A stretch of DNA of 7,831 bases, taken from assembly GCA_007135635.1 (NCBI GenBank), contig SLIO01000034.1:1-7831 (forward strand), in the 5' to 3' direction. The notes under the pieces are model-generated. The model worked only from the letters and a program-made list of their open reading frames with translations, ran no database searches and was not told the origin of the DNA. This document shows, in pieces, positions 1 to 5,065 of this stretch. The position numbers were made by a program, and so were the translations under genes. This DNA comes from Methylomicrobium sp. (lineage in GTDB: Bacteria; Pseudomonadota; Gammaproteobacteria; Methylococcales; Methylomonadaceae). The number at the start of each line of letters is the position of its first letter. Positions within the stretch are counted from its first letter, which is position 1.

Positions 1-1138
1 CCATGATACTGCGCAAGCCGCGCGCACCGGAGTTTCGTGCGATCGCTTTTTCGGCAATCTCGACCAAAGCATCCGGCGTAAATTCGAGCTTGACGCCGTC
101 ATACGCAAAAAGATGTTGGTATTGTTTCACGAGCGCGTTTTTCGGTTCGGTCAGGATTTGAATCAACGCATCGACATCCAACGGTTCCAAAGGAGCCAAT
201 ACCGGAAAACGACCGATGAATTCCGGAATCAAACCGAAGCGTTTCAGATCGTCCGGTTCGGTCGCATTGAGCAGAACTTCAATATCCGGCTTTTGCTCAG
301 AGAGCCCAATCTCGCGATGAAAACCGATCGCGGTATTCGTCGGCACCAATCGTTTTTCGACATGCTTTTCAAGCCCCGGAAAAGCGCCGCCGGCGATGAA
401 CAATATATTGCGGGTATCAACGATGACCGAATCGGCGTTACTACCGTCCTTACGCCGACCCTTGTTCGGCACTTTGACATGCGATCCTTCTACCAAGCGC
501 AGCAACGCTTGCTGCACGCCCTCTCCCGAAACATCCCGAGTGCCGAACGCCTGCTCAGGACTGCGGGCGATTTTGTCGACCTCGTCGAGATAGACGATGC
601 CCCATTCGGCCTTACCGATATGGCCTTCGGCAACATCGAGCAAGCGCACCAGAATATTCTCGACATCGTCGCCGACATAGCCTGCCTGAGTCAGCGTCGT
701 CGCGTCGGCAATGACGAACGGCACGCCGACGATCTTGGCCAGCGTGCTGGCCAGCAGTGTCTTGCCGGTTCCGGAGGGACCGATCAGCAATATATTCGAC
801 TTGCCGATTTCGACACCATCGTCGGAATCCCCCAATCCGCCGATTTGCGCGCTTTCGTGCTTCAAGCGCTTGTAATGGTTGTACACCGCGACCGAAAGAA
901 TTTCCTTGGCCAGATCCTGGCCGATAATGTATTCATCCAGTAAACCCTTAATTTCAGCCGGCTTCGGCACAGATCCGTGCATATCGGCTATTTGCTTCCT
1001 CTTGCCCCAGCTCGAAACAACCTGATTGGCCAGAATCACGCAAGCCTCGCAAATCTGTCCGTCGTTGCCCGCGATCAACGGTACGTCGACCGATGCCTCG
1101 ACACCGCAAAATGAACATGTCTTGTTGGTTTTTTGCAT
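1..1138 (-). CDS. clpX: nif-associated ATP-dependent unfoldase ClpX, C-terminus cut off by window edge
   Basis: This is the AAA+ unfoldase of the cytoplasmic ClpXP protease. The frame is open for 379 residues and runs off the window at its C-terminus; about 45-50 residues should be missing compared with the 424 of E. coli ClpX. Visible in order: a zinc finger with Cys8, Cys11, Cys30 and Cys33 (CX2C-X18-CX2C), Walker A GPSGTGKT at 120-127, the GYVG pore loop near 153-156, Walker [10 protein letters not shown] at 181-189 with catalytic Glu186, the IGF loop for ClpP docking at 271-273, and sensor-2 GARGLRS with Arg373. The second pore loop reads RKD (229-231) instead of the usual RKH. The start at 1138 has GGAG five bases upstream and puts the zinc finger in register. 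Its place after nifM matches A. vinelandii clpX2, reported to control NifB and NifEN levels. Family assignment is certain; a nif-dedicated role is inferred from position. No clpP lies in the window. Confidence 0.96.
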   Translation of the reverse strand, partial: MQKTNKTCSFCGVEASVDVPLIAGNDGQICEACVILANQVVSSWGKRKQIADMHGSVPKPAEIKGLLDEYIIGQDLAKEILSVAVYNHYKRLKHESAQIGGLGDSDDGVEIGKSNILLIGPSGTGKTLLASTLAKIVGVPFVIADATTLTQAGYVGDDVENILVRLLDVAEGHIGKAEWGIVYLDEVDKIARSPEQAFGTRDVSGEGVQQALLRLVEGSHVKVPNKGRRKDGSNADSVIVDTRNILFIAGGAFPGLEKHVEKRLVPTNTAIGFHREIGLSEQKPDIEVLLNATEPDDLKRFGLIPEFIGRFPVLAPLEPLDVDALIQILTEPKNALVKQYQHLFAYDGVKLEFTPDALVEIAEKAIARNSGARGLRSIM

Positions 1139-1181
1139 AACTGCTCCACGTAAGTTTCATGATGTGACGAGTGATTGTTAA

Positions 1182-1199
1182 ATAGTGAATGGTGAATGG
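1182..1199 (+). repeat. Short heptamer array, copy A
   Basis: Two and a half 7-base units on the plus strand: ATAGTGA, ATGGTGA, ATGG. It is the inverted counterpart, with 17 of 18 bases matching, of 1433-1450 at the end of nifM, so the two outer arrays form an 18-base inverted repeat around a 269-base interval. This resembles the short tandem heptamer repeats known from intergenic DNA of cyanobacteria and some other bacteria. Confidence 0.6.
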
Positions 1200-1260
1200 A
1201 CCATGTAACCGGACGCCGGTAATTATTCGGCCCACCTTATATGGACTCCTCGTTCTAGCT

Positions 1261-1287
1261 CATTCACAAGCTCTTTGCTTGGGAATG
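1261..1287. repeat. Hairpin 1 of a palindrome cluster
   Basis: CATTC, one mismatch, CAAGC, a 5-base loop, then GCTTG, the mismatch partner and GAATG: a stem of two 5-bp blocks. Its AAGC/GCTT core recurs in the two hairpins that follow at once, as in composite extragenic palindromes of the REP type. No function can be read from the sequence. Confidence 0.55.
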
Positions 1288-1293
1288 CGATAA

Positions 1294-1311
1294 GAGAAGC
1301 TCCAGCTTCTC
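1294..1311. repeat. Hairpin 2 of the palindrome cluster
   Basis: GAGAAGCT and AGCTTCTC form a perfect 8-bp inverted repeat around two bases, so in RNA the loop would open to four. It lies 6 bases from hairpin 1 and 5 bases from hairpin 3. On the minus strand it is followed by TTATCG, which is not a U tract, so a terminator role is weakly supported. Confidence 0.6.
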
Positions 1312-1316
1312 GAAAC

Positions 1317-1336
1317 CGGCAAGCAAGAGCTTGCCG
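1317..1336. repeat. Hairpin 3 of the palindrome cluster
   Basis: CGGCAAGC and GCTTGCCG form a perfect, GC-rich 8-bp stem with a 4-base loop. On the transcribed minus strand it is followed only by GTTTC. It is the most stable of the row and the best candidate for a transcription pause or 3'-end protection downstream of nifM. Confidence 0.65.
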
Positions 1337-1351
1337 AAGGATTTACTAAAC

Positions 1352-1377
1352 GGGAATTTGGTAAACAGCAAATTCCC
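1352..1377. repeat. Hairpin 4, 9-bp inverted repeat downstream of nifM
   Basis: GGGAATTTG and CAAATTCCC make a perfect 9-bp stem around an 8-base loop. It differs in sequence from hairpins 1-3 and partly overlaps the middle heptamer array. In the direction of transcription it is the first hairpin after the nifM stop, about 70 bases on, followed by GTTTAG rather than a true U run. It may be a weak terminator or simply part of the repeat element. Confidence 0.55.
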
Positions 1378-1394
1378 TATTCACTATTTACCTA
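1374..1394 (-). repeat. Short heptamer array, copy C
   Basis: Three 7-base units on the minus strand: TAGGTAA, ATAGTGA, ATAGGGA. It has the same orientation and consensus as the array at the nifM end (1423-1450), separated from it by 28 bases of unrelated sequence, and opposite orientation to the array at 1182-1199. Confidence 0.5.
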
Positions 1395-1422
1395 TCAGTA
1401 TCATCTGCTCCCTGCAATCCGT

Positions 1423-1450
1423 TCACTATTTACCATTCTCCATTCACTAT
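1423..1450 (-). repeat. Short heptamer array, copy B, containing the nifM stop codon
   Basis: Four consecutive 7-base units on the minus strand: ATAGTGA, ATGGAGA, ATGGTAA, ATAGTGA. The TAG stop codon of nifM (1449-1447) is supplied by the first unit, so the array begins inside the last sense codon of the gene. This suggests that the repeat sets, or has reset, the C-terminus of NifM. Confidence 0.6.
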
Positions 1451-2301
1451 ACCCGAGACAACCCGGCCAGCCAGGTACGCTGACAATTACGTCTATATCG
1501 TTCCTGCATAATTTGCCGTATTTTCGGCCTCGCCTTTTGCAGGGACAGCGTTTCTGCCTTATCAATTTCGACGCACTGGAGCAAATGGAAACCGATTTCG
1601 GTTTCAACGATGCCGCTGATGTCGTTTCTTTTCATTGCAAACAGCGCTTCGTCGATTTCGGGATATAACGTACCCCGTGCGAACACGCCGAGCATTCCGC
1701 CTTGTAACGCGGTCGGACATTCGGAATGTTTCAACGCCAAATCCTCGAATTTATGGGGCCTGCGTTGCAGTTTGAACTGTAATTCCTGAATGCGCTGCAG
1801 CGCCTTCACGCGGCTGTTTTCGGCATATTCCGGATTGACCGTGATGAGGATATGGCGCACCGCTCGGCGTTCCGGCAAATTAAATTTATCGGGATGGGTA
1901 TGATAATAAATACCGATCTCGACCTCGCTGACCTCGGGCGAACGAGAAGCGACTTTTTCCATGACCGTATTGACCTTGCATTGCCGAAATAAGGCCGTGC
2001 GCAAGCGCTCGGCATCGAGTCCGTTCCTGGCGAGCGCCGCATCGAATTCGCCGTCATCGTCGAACCGGCCGCGCACCTCCCGGTAAGCCGCGTCTAGTTC
2101 CGCGCCGGTAACGATCACGCCCGCGGCCTCGCTCGAACGCAGCACGCGCGATTCAATATCGAATTCGCTCCGCGCCTGTCTTTCGACTTTTTGTAACTGT
2201 CCGGCATTGAGTTCAGCAGGCGGCTTTTTGAACAGGGCCAGCGACGTCCGCAACAGCGTATAGGGTTCGACTCTAGCGATGGTTTCGGCAATTGCGTTCA
2301 T
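1447..2301 (-). CDS. nifM: NifM, peptidyl-prolyl isomerase for Fe protein maturation
   Basis: NifM is a parvulin-type (PpiC) prolyl isomerase needed for accumulation and maturation of the nitrogenase Fe protein, NifH. The product has 284 residues, close to the roughly 270-290 usual for the family. The first 140 residues are the helical nif-specific domain. The parvulin domain spans about 144-246, with ERRAVRHILITV near 144-155, an acidic and lysine-rich middle, GGMLGVFARGTLYPEIDEALF near 201-221 and the closing ETEIGFHLLQC near 233-243. A basic tail follows. There is no signal peptide, which fits a cytoplasmic enzyme. The ATG at 2301 is chosen because GGAGG lies 6 bases upstream, inside the last codons of nifZ, and the TGA of nifZ is one base away; the longer frame would overlap nifZ. 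The stop falls in a heptamer repeat, so the last residues may not be ancestral. Confidence 0.93.
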   Translation of the reverse strand: MNAIAETIARVEPYTLLRTSLALFKKPPAELNAGQLQKVERQARSEFDIESRVLRSSEAAGVIVTGAELDAAYREVRGRFDDDGEFDAALARNGLDAERLRTALFRQCKVNTVMEKVASRSPEVSEVEIGIYYHTHPDKFNLPERRAVRHILITVNPEYAENSRVKALQRIQELQFKLQRRPHKFEDLALKHSECPTALQGGMLGVFARGTLYPEIDEALFAMKRNDISGIVETEIGFHLLQCVEIDKAETLSLQKARPKIRQIMQERYRRNCQRTWLAGLSRV

Positions 2302-2302
2302 A

Positions 2303-2782
2303 TCAATCCTCCGGTTCGGCAAAGGATTCCGGATAAGCCGGTTGCAACACCGTTTCGGGCACTTGCAGCGTTCTACCGGGGAAGCGGACATAATATTGAA
2401 TCGGCTTAAAATCCCTCAGTACTTTGAGAATTTCGCCCTCCTGTCCCTGCTCAGCGACAATTTCCCCCTGAATACCCAAGTCGATCGTACTCACGACCTT
2501 GTCGCGAAACTCGAAGCGGCTCGGATTCCAGGGTGCATCGGCCGGAATCAATTCCTCTGCGCGGCAACCGACCATGCGGCCTTGGTCGAGAAAATGTACC
2601 GTATAGATCACTTGATCTTGCAGGAAAGTGCCCATTTCGACCACATGGCCGACGCTGCCGCGCCGCACCAGCAATTCGCCGATCGCCATGCCCGGATAGG
2701 TGCCGTCGTTGCGCACATTGCGCGTCACCCGCACAGCTTCCCCGAAATCGAAGCGTTCTTCGTCGAAACGCTCCTCGATCAT
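2303..2782 (-). CDS. nifZ: NifZ, MoFe protein P-cluster maturation factor
   Basis: NifZ (159 residues, typical length) helps form the second P-cluster of the MoFe protein, acting together with NifW and chaperones in the cytoplasm. The sequence starts with an acidic stretch and the family's FDFGEAVRVTRNVRNDGTYPG region at about 11-31. It continues with the GELLVRRGSVGHVVEMGTFLQ core near 35-55 and has a C-terminal region that includes DFKPIQYYVRFPGR. No cysteine pair or metal motif stands out. Its ATG overlaps the TGA of nifW (ATGA, 4 bases) and has no clear ribosome binding site of its own, so translation is probably coupled to nifW. The last codons contain the GGAGG used by nifM. Confidence 0.94.
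   Translation of the reverse strand: MIEERFDEERFDFGEAVRVTRNVRNDGTYPGMAIGELLVRRGSVGHVVEMGTFLQDQVIYTVHFLDQGRMVGCRAEELIPADAPWNPSRFEFRDKVVSTIDLGIQGEIVAEQGQEGEILKVLRDFKPIQYYVRFPGRTLQVPETVLQPAYPESFAEPED
2308..2312 (-). promoter_or_regulatory. Ribosome binding site deciding the nifM start
   Basis: GGAGG on the minus strand, 6 bases before the ATG at 2301, embedded in the final Glu-Asp codons of nifZ. It supports the 284-residue NifM over longer readings that would overlap nifZ. Confidence 0.8.
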
Positions 2783-3093
2783 AATTGGATATCGCCCAAT
2801 GGCACGAACACAGTTTGTGGGTCGCCCATCTTGAAGACCTTGAAGACTTTTTCGGTCTGCGCGTCGGATTCGACGAAGTCGTTATAAGCACGCAGTAATA
2901 ATTGCTTATAAACCACCCTTAAAGCATCCTCGTCTTCCGGTATCTTATCGGCTACCTGGGCCAGATAGTCGTGAAAACGCTGCAGAATATGCAAGCGGTT
3001 AACATGCACGACCGACGGCTCGTAATTCAGCTCGAAATACTGTAAAAAATCCTCGGCCGATTCCAATTCTTCGATTTCTTCTAAAAAACTCAT
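2779..3093 (-). CDS. nifW: NifW, nitrogenase-stabilising/protective protein
   Basis: NifW is a small acidic cytoplasmic protein that binds MoFe protein assembly forms, supports P-cluster maturation with NifZ and helps protect nitrogenase from oxygen. The product has 104 residues; family members are about 100-120. It is recognised by the start MSFLEEIEELESAEDFLQYF, then FELNYEPSVVHVNRLHILQRF (about 19-39) and the conserved tail with VFKVFKMGDPQTVFVPLG (near 83-100). An in-frame ATG 42 bases upstream is rejected: GGAG sits 6 bases before the ATG at 3093 and the shorter protein starts like known NifW. It is the first gene after a gap of about 350 bases and overlaps nifZ by 4 bases, so nifW-nifZ-nifM look like one translational unit. 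Confidence 0.94.
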   Translation of the reverse strand: MSFLEEIEELESAEDFLQYFELNYEPSVVHVNRLHILQRFHDYLAQVADKIPEDEDALRVVYKQLLLRAYNDFVESDAQTEKVFKVFKMGDPQTVFVPLGDIQL

Positions 3094-3301
3094 GGTTTTC
3101 TCCGGGTTAATAGGGACCGGCAAGATGCAAATCACTGACGATCAAATACGCCATTAAAGTAGCGAATTCAGCAGCGGATATCGCGGCAAGCAAGGCCCGT
3201 TAGTTTCGTTTGAGCATAAATAACTCCCGGCGGATTTTTACTTCGCGCGGTTATGTTTGTGGCTTTTATGGCAATGCTATTTTGTTCGGTAGCAAGACGC
3301 G

Positions 3302-3336
3302 AAAACAGACGATAAGCTAAGCTATGAATCTGTTTT
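3302..3336. repeat. AT-rich dyad symmetry upstream of nifW
   Basis: AAAACAGA (3302-3309) and TCTGTTTT (3329-3336) are perfect 8-base inverted arms around 19 bases. Those 19 bases contain a further partly symmetrical AAGCTAAGCT stretch. The low GC content argues against a strong terminator; an operator-like site or chance are both possible. Confidence 0.35.
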
Positions 3337-3364
3337 TGCAAAACTTCCGCTCCCTGCTAACGCC

Positions 3365-3390
3365 CCTTACCTACATGGATGCAGGTAAGG
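3365..3390. repeat. Inverted repeat downstream of fdxB
   Basis: CCTTACCT and AGGTAAGG form a perfect 8-bp stem with a 10-base loop, about 60 bases after the fdxB stop in the direction of transcription. It is not followed by a U run on the minus strand (GGCGTTAG follows), so it is a weak candidate for 3'-end processing or termination of the nifE-to-fdxB transcript. Confidence 0.45.
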
Positions 3391-3447
3391 CCGCTACCGG
3401 ACAAAAGAGCGCCTCAGCTATCGGCAAATGTGACCGTGCGAAGTGTT

Positions 3448-3765
3448 TTAGGCCGCTTCCTTATGTTGATGCGTGAAGCAACTTTTCGGACAAACTCTCG
3501 AACAAGCTTCGCAACCGATGCAATCGTTCGCATTCTTGATGCTCATCACCATGCTGTTGTCGTCGTCATCTTCGAAGTCGCCATAGTCATCGTCGAAATC
3601 CTCCGCTTCGAGCACCTCGTCTTTCTCAACCATATCGAATACATCTCGCGGACATACCTTGAAGCAGCGCCCGCAACCGATGCAAGTATGCTGATTCAGA
3701 TCGCTGACATAGGAGGGCGTCCAAACCGCCCCGCCGAAAGTTACACCGGTTATCAGTTCAGCCAT
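3448..3765 (-). CDS. fdxB: Nif-specific ferredoxin III (two 4Fe-4S clusters)
   Basis: A 105-residue cytoplasmic ferredoxin of the nif-specific type III family, probably an electron carrier in nitrogenase function or cofactor assembly. Two cluster motifs are complete: C28-X2-C31-X2-C34-X3-C38-P and C82-X2-C85-X2-C88-X3-C92-P. One extra cysteine, Cys96, follows the second. Between them lies a very acidic linker (about 52-69, with DFDDDYGDFEDDDD), a trait of this family. The N-terminus MAELITGVTFGGAVWTPSYV also fits the family. The ATG at 3765 is chosen because AGGTG lies just upstream and the frame above it runs into the preceding gene; the gap to that gene is 8 bases. It is the last gene of the compact nifE-to-fdxB block. 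Confidence 0.94.
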   Translation of the reverse strand: MAELITGVTFGGAVWTPSYVSDLNQHTCIGCGRCFKVCPRDVFDMVEKDEVLEAEDFDDDYGDFEDDDDNSMVMSIKNANDCIGCEACSRVCPKSCFTHQHKEAA

Positions 3766-3773
3766 GATGTCAC

Positions 3774-3989
3774 CTATACGGTTTCGATTTGGGCCGCGAG
3801 CAATTTTCGATTGGCTTCGTCCCAAGCCTTGCAAGCGTCATAAGTTGCCTGCGCAACCCCCATCAAATCCTGATAAGCGTCGGGCAAACGGTCCTCTATC
3901 AAGTCATGCAGCTCCATGGCCTGCTCTCCGGCCAAACGTTTGGTTTTCTTGACTTGTTTTTCCAATTGTTTGATGTCTTCGGATGTCAT
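3774..3989 (-). CDS. Small helical protein of the nif-linked DUF683 (CCE_0567) family
   Basis: A 71-residue protein, mostly predicted helix, rich in Lys, Glu, Gln and Ala, with heptad-like spacing (DIKQLEKQVKKTKRLAGEQA, then a LHDLIEDRLPDAY segment and a long C-terminal helix). It matches the DUF683 family found beside nifX and the DUF269 gene in many diazotrophs (orf6 type of A. vinelandii); a cyanobacterial relative has been described as a helical metalloprotein. The biochemical role is unknown. GAGGGGG lies 4 bases before the ATG and overlaps the stop of the upstream gene, so the pair is tightly coupled, and the next gene follows after 8 bases. No cluster motif is present and it has a single cysteine (Cys53). 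Confidence 0.87.
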   Translation of the reverse strand: MTSEDIKQLEKQVKKTKRLAGEQAMELHDLIEDRLPDAYQDLMGVAQATYDACKAWDEANRKLLAAQIETV

Positions 3990-3998
3990 AATGCCCCC

Positions 3999-4472
3999 TC
4001 AGCCTTCGGCGACTTCTTTGTATAGCTTGATCAACTCCAACGCCTTGTCGATCTGTTTTTCGCTCTGCTCACATAGAGCTTCAAGGCTCGGAAATCCCCA
4101 GCGGTGCACGTCGCGCAAGGTCTTGTCGATGACGATTAACTTGCCGACCGTCACCAAGGCCCGTCCGAAGCCTTCGTGAGTCAAGTTGACGAACGGCACG
4201 GCCATCAGCCCGCATTTCTTTTCGATCAATGAAGCGATCGCGTTGTAATAGGATTTGATGCGCGACACGGTGGTCTCGTCCGGATCGCCGACGATAGGAA
4301 TCTCGCGTTTGCGCTCCTTGGTCAGGATCAACGGATCGATGATCCTTTCTTCGGACCAGTCCTCATAGGTGTCGTAGGTATCGAGCGCGCGCAATTGCTT
4401 GAGCATTTCCGCGACGAAATCCGAGCTCATGAAGGGGTCATTCTCTTCGATGGCAAATGCAGCTTGGTTCAT
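3999..4472 (-). CDS. NifX-associated nitrogen fixation protein (DUF269 family)
   Basis: A 157-residue protein of the DUF269 family, encoded next to nifX in most Mo-nitrogenase clusters (orf5 of A. vinelandii). Its exact function is not established; position suggests FeMo-co assembly or transfer. Recognisable parts are the N-terminal SSDFVAEMLKQLRALDTYDT region (about 16-35), WSEERIIDPLILTKERKREI (about 39-58), GDPDETTVSRIKSYYNAIA near 62-80, and the hydrophobic core with VPFVNLTHEGFGRALVTVGK near 97-116. A charged C-terminal helix closes it. There are no signal peptide or membrane segments. GAGG sits 9 bases before the ATG at 4472. A terminator-like hairpin and a palindromic repeat lie upstream in the gap to nifX, so its expression may be lower than that of nifENX. 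Confidence 0.92.
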   Translation of the reverse strand: MNQAAFAIEENDPFMSSDFVAEMLKQLRALDTYDTYEDWSEERIIDPLILTKERKREIPIVGDPDETTVSRIKSYYNAIASLIEKKCGLMAVPFVNLTHEGFGRALVTVGKLIVIDKTLRDVHRWGFPSLEALCEQSEKQIDKALELIKLYKEVAEG

Positions 4473-4493
4473 AGTGTGTTTCCTCTATTATTT

Positions 4494-4513
4494 AAAAAAA
4501 CCGTAGGGTACGG
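4494..4513 (-). terminator. Terminator-like hairpin with U7 inside the nif block
   Basis: On the minus strand CCGTA-CCC-TACGG is followed at once by seven T residues, the layout of a Rho-independent terminator, though the stem is only 5 bp with a 3-base loop. It lies 63 bases after the nifX stop and 21 bases before the NifX-associated gene, so it could act as a partial terminator that lowers downstream expression. It overlaps one end of a repeat also found at the nifE/nifN junction, where no U run follows. Confidence 0.45.
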
Positions 4514-4527
4514 ATCGCTTACCTTTT
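4502..4527 (+). repeat. 26-base palindromic intergenic repeat, copy 1
   Basis: Matches 6467-6492 in 23 of 26 bases, in the same orientation. Both begin CGTAGGGTACG and end TACCTTTT. In this copy the GGTA...TACC palindrome is degraded by changes in the middle. It sits in the 104-base gap between nifX and the DUF269 gene. Two matching copies within 2 kb point to a mobile or multi-copy short palindrome of the REP type. Confidence 0.65.
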
Positions 4528-4576
4528 TGATGTTCGATCCGATCGGAACCGTTGAATATTGCAATCATTCTCGCGA

Positions 4577-5062
4577 TCATTCCGACCAACCTTCCTCTTC
4601 CATCGCATCGAAGCGCGACGGATCGACGCCTTTGGCATTGTTGATCGCCTTCGCCAGCCAACTGGACGGGCCAGATTTCAATTCGTTCTGCAGATCGGCG
4701 ATCAAATCGGCGATTTTGCTGCCTTCATGCACCTTAACCGGCTGAATGCCGCCCGCGACCAATTGTTTGATCGCCGAGGCGCCGACCGCCTGGCAATACA
4801 CCGCGGCGCAACCTTCAAGCATTTGCATCTTGACTGACAATTTGTCTTCATTGCCGTCCTGAGCCAGTTCGCCGAATTGCGAGGCTTCCAATAATTCGGA
4901 GCGGTCCGGGTTGACCGCATAGACCGCGAACGATTTGGACGAACCGAAGTGTTGATTGACAGTGGTCATGTCGGTAGTCGCGAAAGCGATTTTGATGGCG
5001 GTATCCATAGGCATCCTTTGTTCCAAGGGTTGTACGATATGCATACGCCGGGTTAAAGACAT
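4577..5062 (-). CDS. nifX: NifX, FeMo-co precursor carrier
   Basis: NifX binds iron-sulfur cofactor precursors (NifB-co and the VK-cluster) and moves or stores them between NifB and NifEN. The product has 161 residues, close to the 158 I recall for A. vinelandii NifX. The dinitrogenase cofactor-binding fold is seen from IKIAFATTDMTTVNQHFGSS (about 23-42) through FAVYAV, QDGNEDKLSVKM and GASAIKQLVAGGIQPVKV to about 118. The family's C-terminal tail follows (GPSSWLAKAI and RFDAMEEEGW). The start at 5062, 3 bases after the nifN stop, has only a weak AGG upstream but gives the N-terminus MSLTRRMHIV, which resembles other NifX proteins. An internal ATG at 5008 has a better AAAGG site and would give 143 residues. 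I prefer the longer form. Confidence 0.94.
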   Translation of the reverse strand: MSLTRRMHIVQPLEQRMPMDTAIKIAFATTDMTTVNQHFGSSKSFAVYAVNPDRSELLEASQFGELAQDGNEDKLSVKMQMLEGCAAVYCQAVGASAIKQLVAGGIQPVKVHEGSKIADLIADLQNELKSGPSSWLAKAINNAKGVDPSRFDAMEEEGWSE

Positions 5063-5065
5063 GGC

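Larger units (their letters stand above)
1139..1446. other. Intergenic region between nifM and clpX, rich in repeats and hairpins
   Basis: These 308 bases carry no credible gene. They hold three short arrays of degenerate 7-base repeats (1182-1199, 1374-1394, and 1423-1450, which runs into the nifM stop) and four stem-loops (1261-1287, 1294-1311, 1317-1336, 1352-1377), each listed separately. In the direction of transcription the hairpins follow nifM and precede clpX, so they could end or weaken read-through or stabilise the nifM 3' end. No stem is followed by a good U run. I saw no convincing sigma-54 or sigma-70 promoter for clpX here, although read-through between hairpins cannot be excluded. 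Confidence 0.75.
3094..3447. other. Intergenic region between fdxB and nifW
   Basis: About 354 bases without a credible gene. It holds an 8-bp inverted repeat at 3365-3390 and a weaker AAAACAGA/TCTGTTTT dyad at 3302-3336. It also contains a five-codon reading frame (MLKRN, minus strand, 3217-3200) behind a good GGGAG site. Its length and place suggest a promoter or leader for nifW-nifZ-nifM. I looked for the sigma-54 pattern (GG, ten bases, GC) and for NifA sites (TGT, ten bases, ACA). I found only a near miss: minus strand TTGCAT around 3125-3130 lacks the GG partner. Regulation remains unresolved from sequence. Confidence 0.7.

Noticed and set aside
113..943. A plus-strand open frame of 276 codons
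   Set aside because: It lies opposite clpX, whose minus-strand frame shows every ClpX motif in order. The plus-strand translation has no recognisable domain.
954..1235. A minus-strand frame of 93 codons across the clpX start
   Set aside because: It overlaps the clpX zinc-finger region in another frame and has no family resemblance; the start at 1138 has a better ribosome binding site and the conserved CX2C motifs.
1182..1450. A classical MITE or insertion sequence between nifM and clpX
   Set aside because: The outer 18-base inverted repeats suggested it, but I see no target-site duplication next to them and the ends are tandem heptamers. I keep it as repeat arrays plus hairpins.
1423..1450. 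A CRISPR-like array
   Set aside because: Units are 7 bases long and directly adjacent, with no spacers of constant length and no cas gene in the window.
3120..3145. A sigma-54 promoter for nifW
   Set aside because: TTGCAT is present on the minus strand but the GG ten bases before GC is CG and the rest of the -24 box does not match, so I do not call it.
3317..3360. A second sigma-54 candidate with TTTTGC on the minus strand
   Set aside because: The -12 side fits but the -24 side is GAG where TGG is needed at the required spacing.
3379..3843. A plus-strand open frame of 154 codons crossing the fdxB region
   Set aside because: It is antisense to fdxB, whose two complete 4Fe-4S motifs settle the coding strand.
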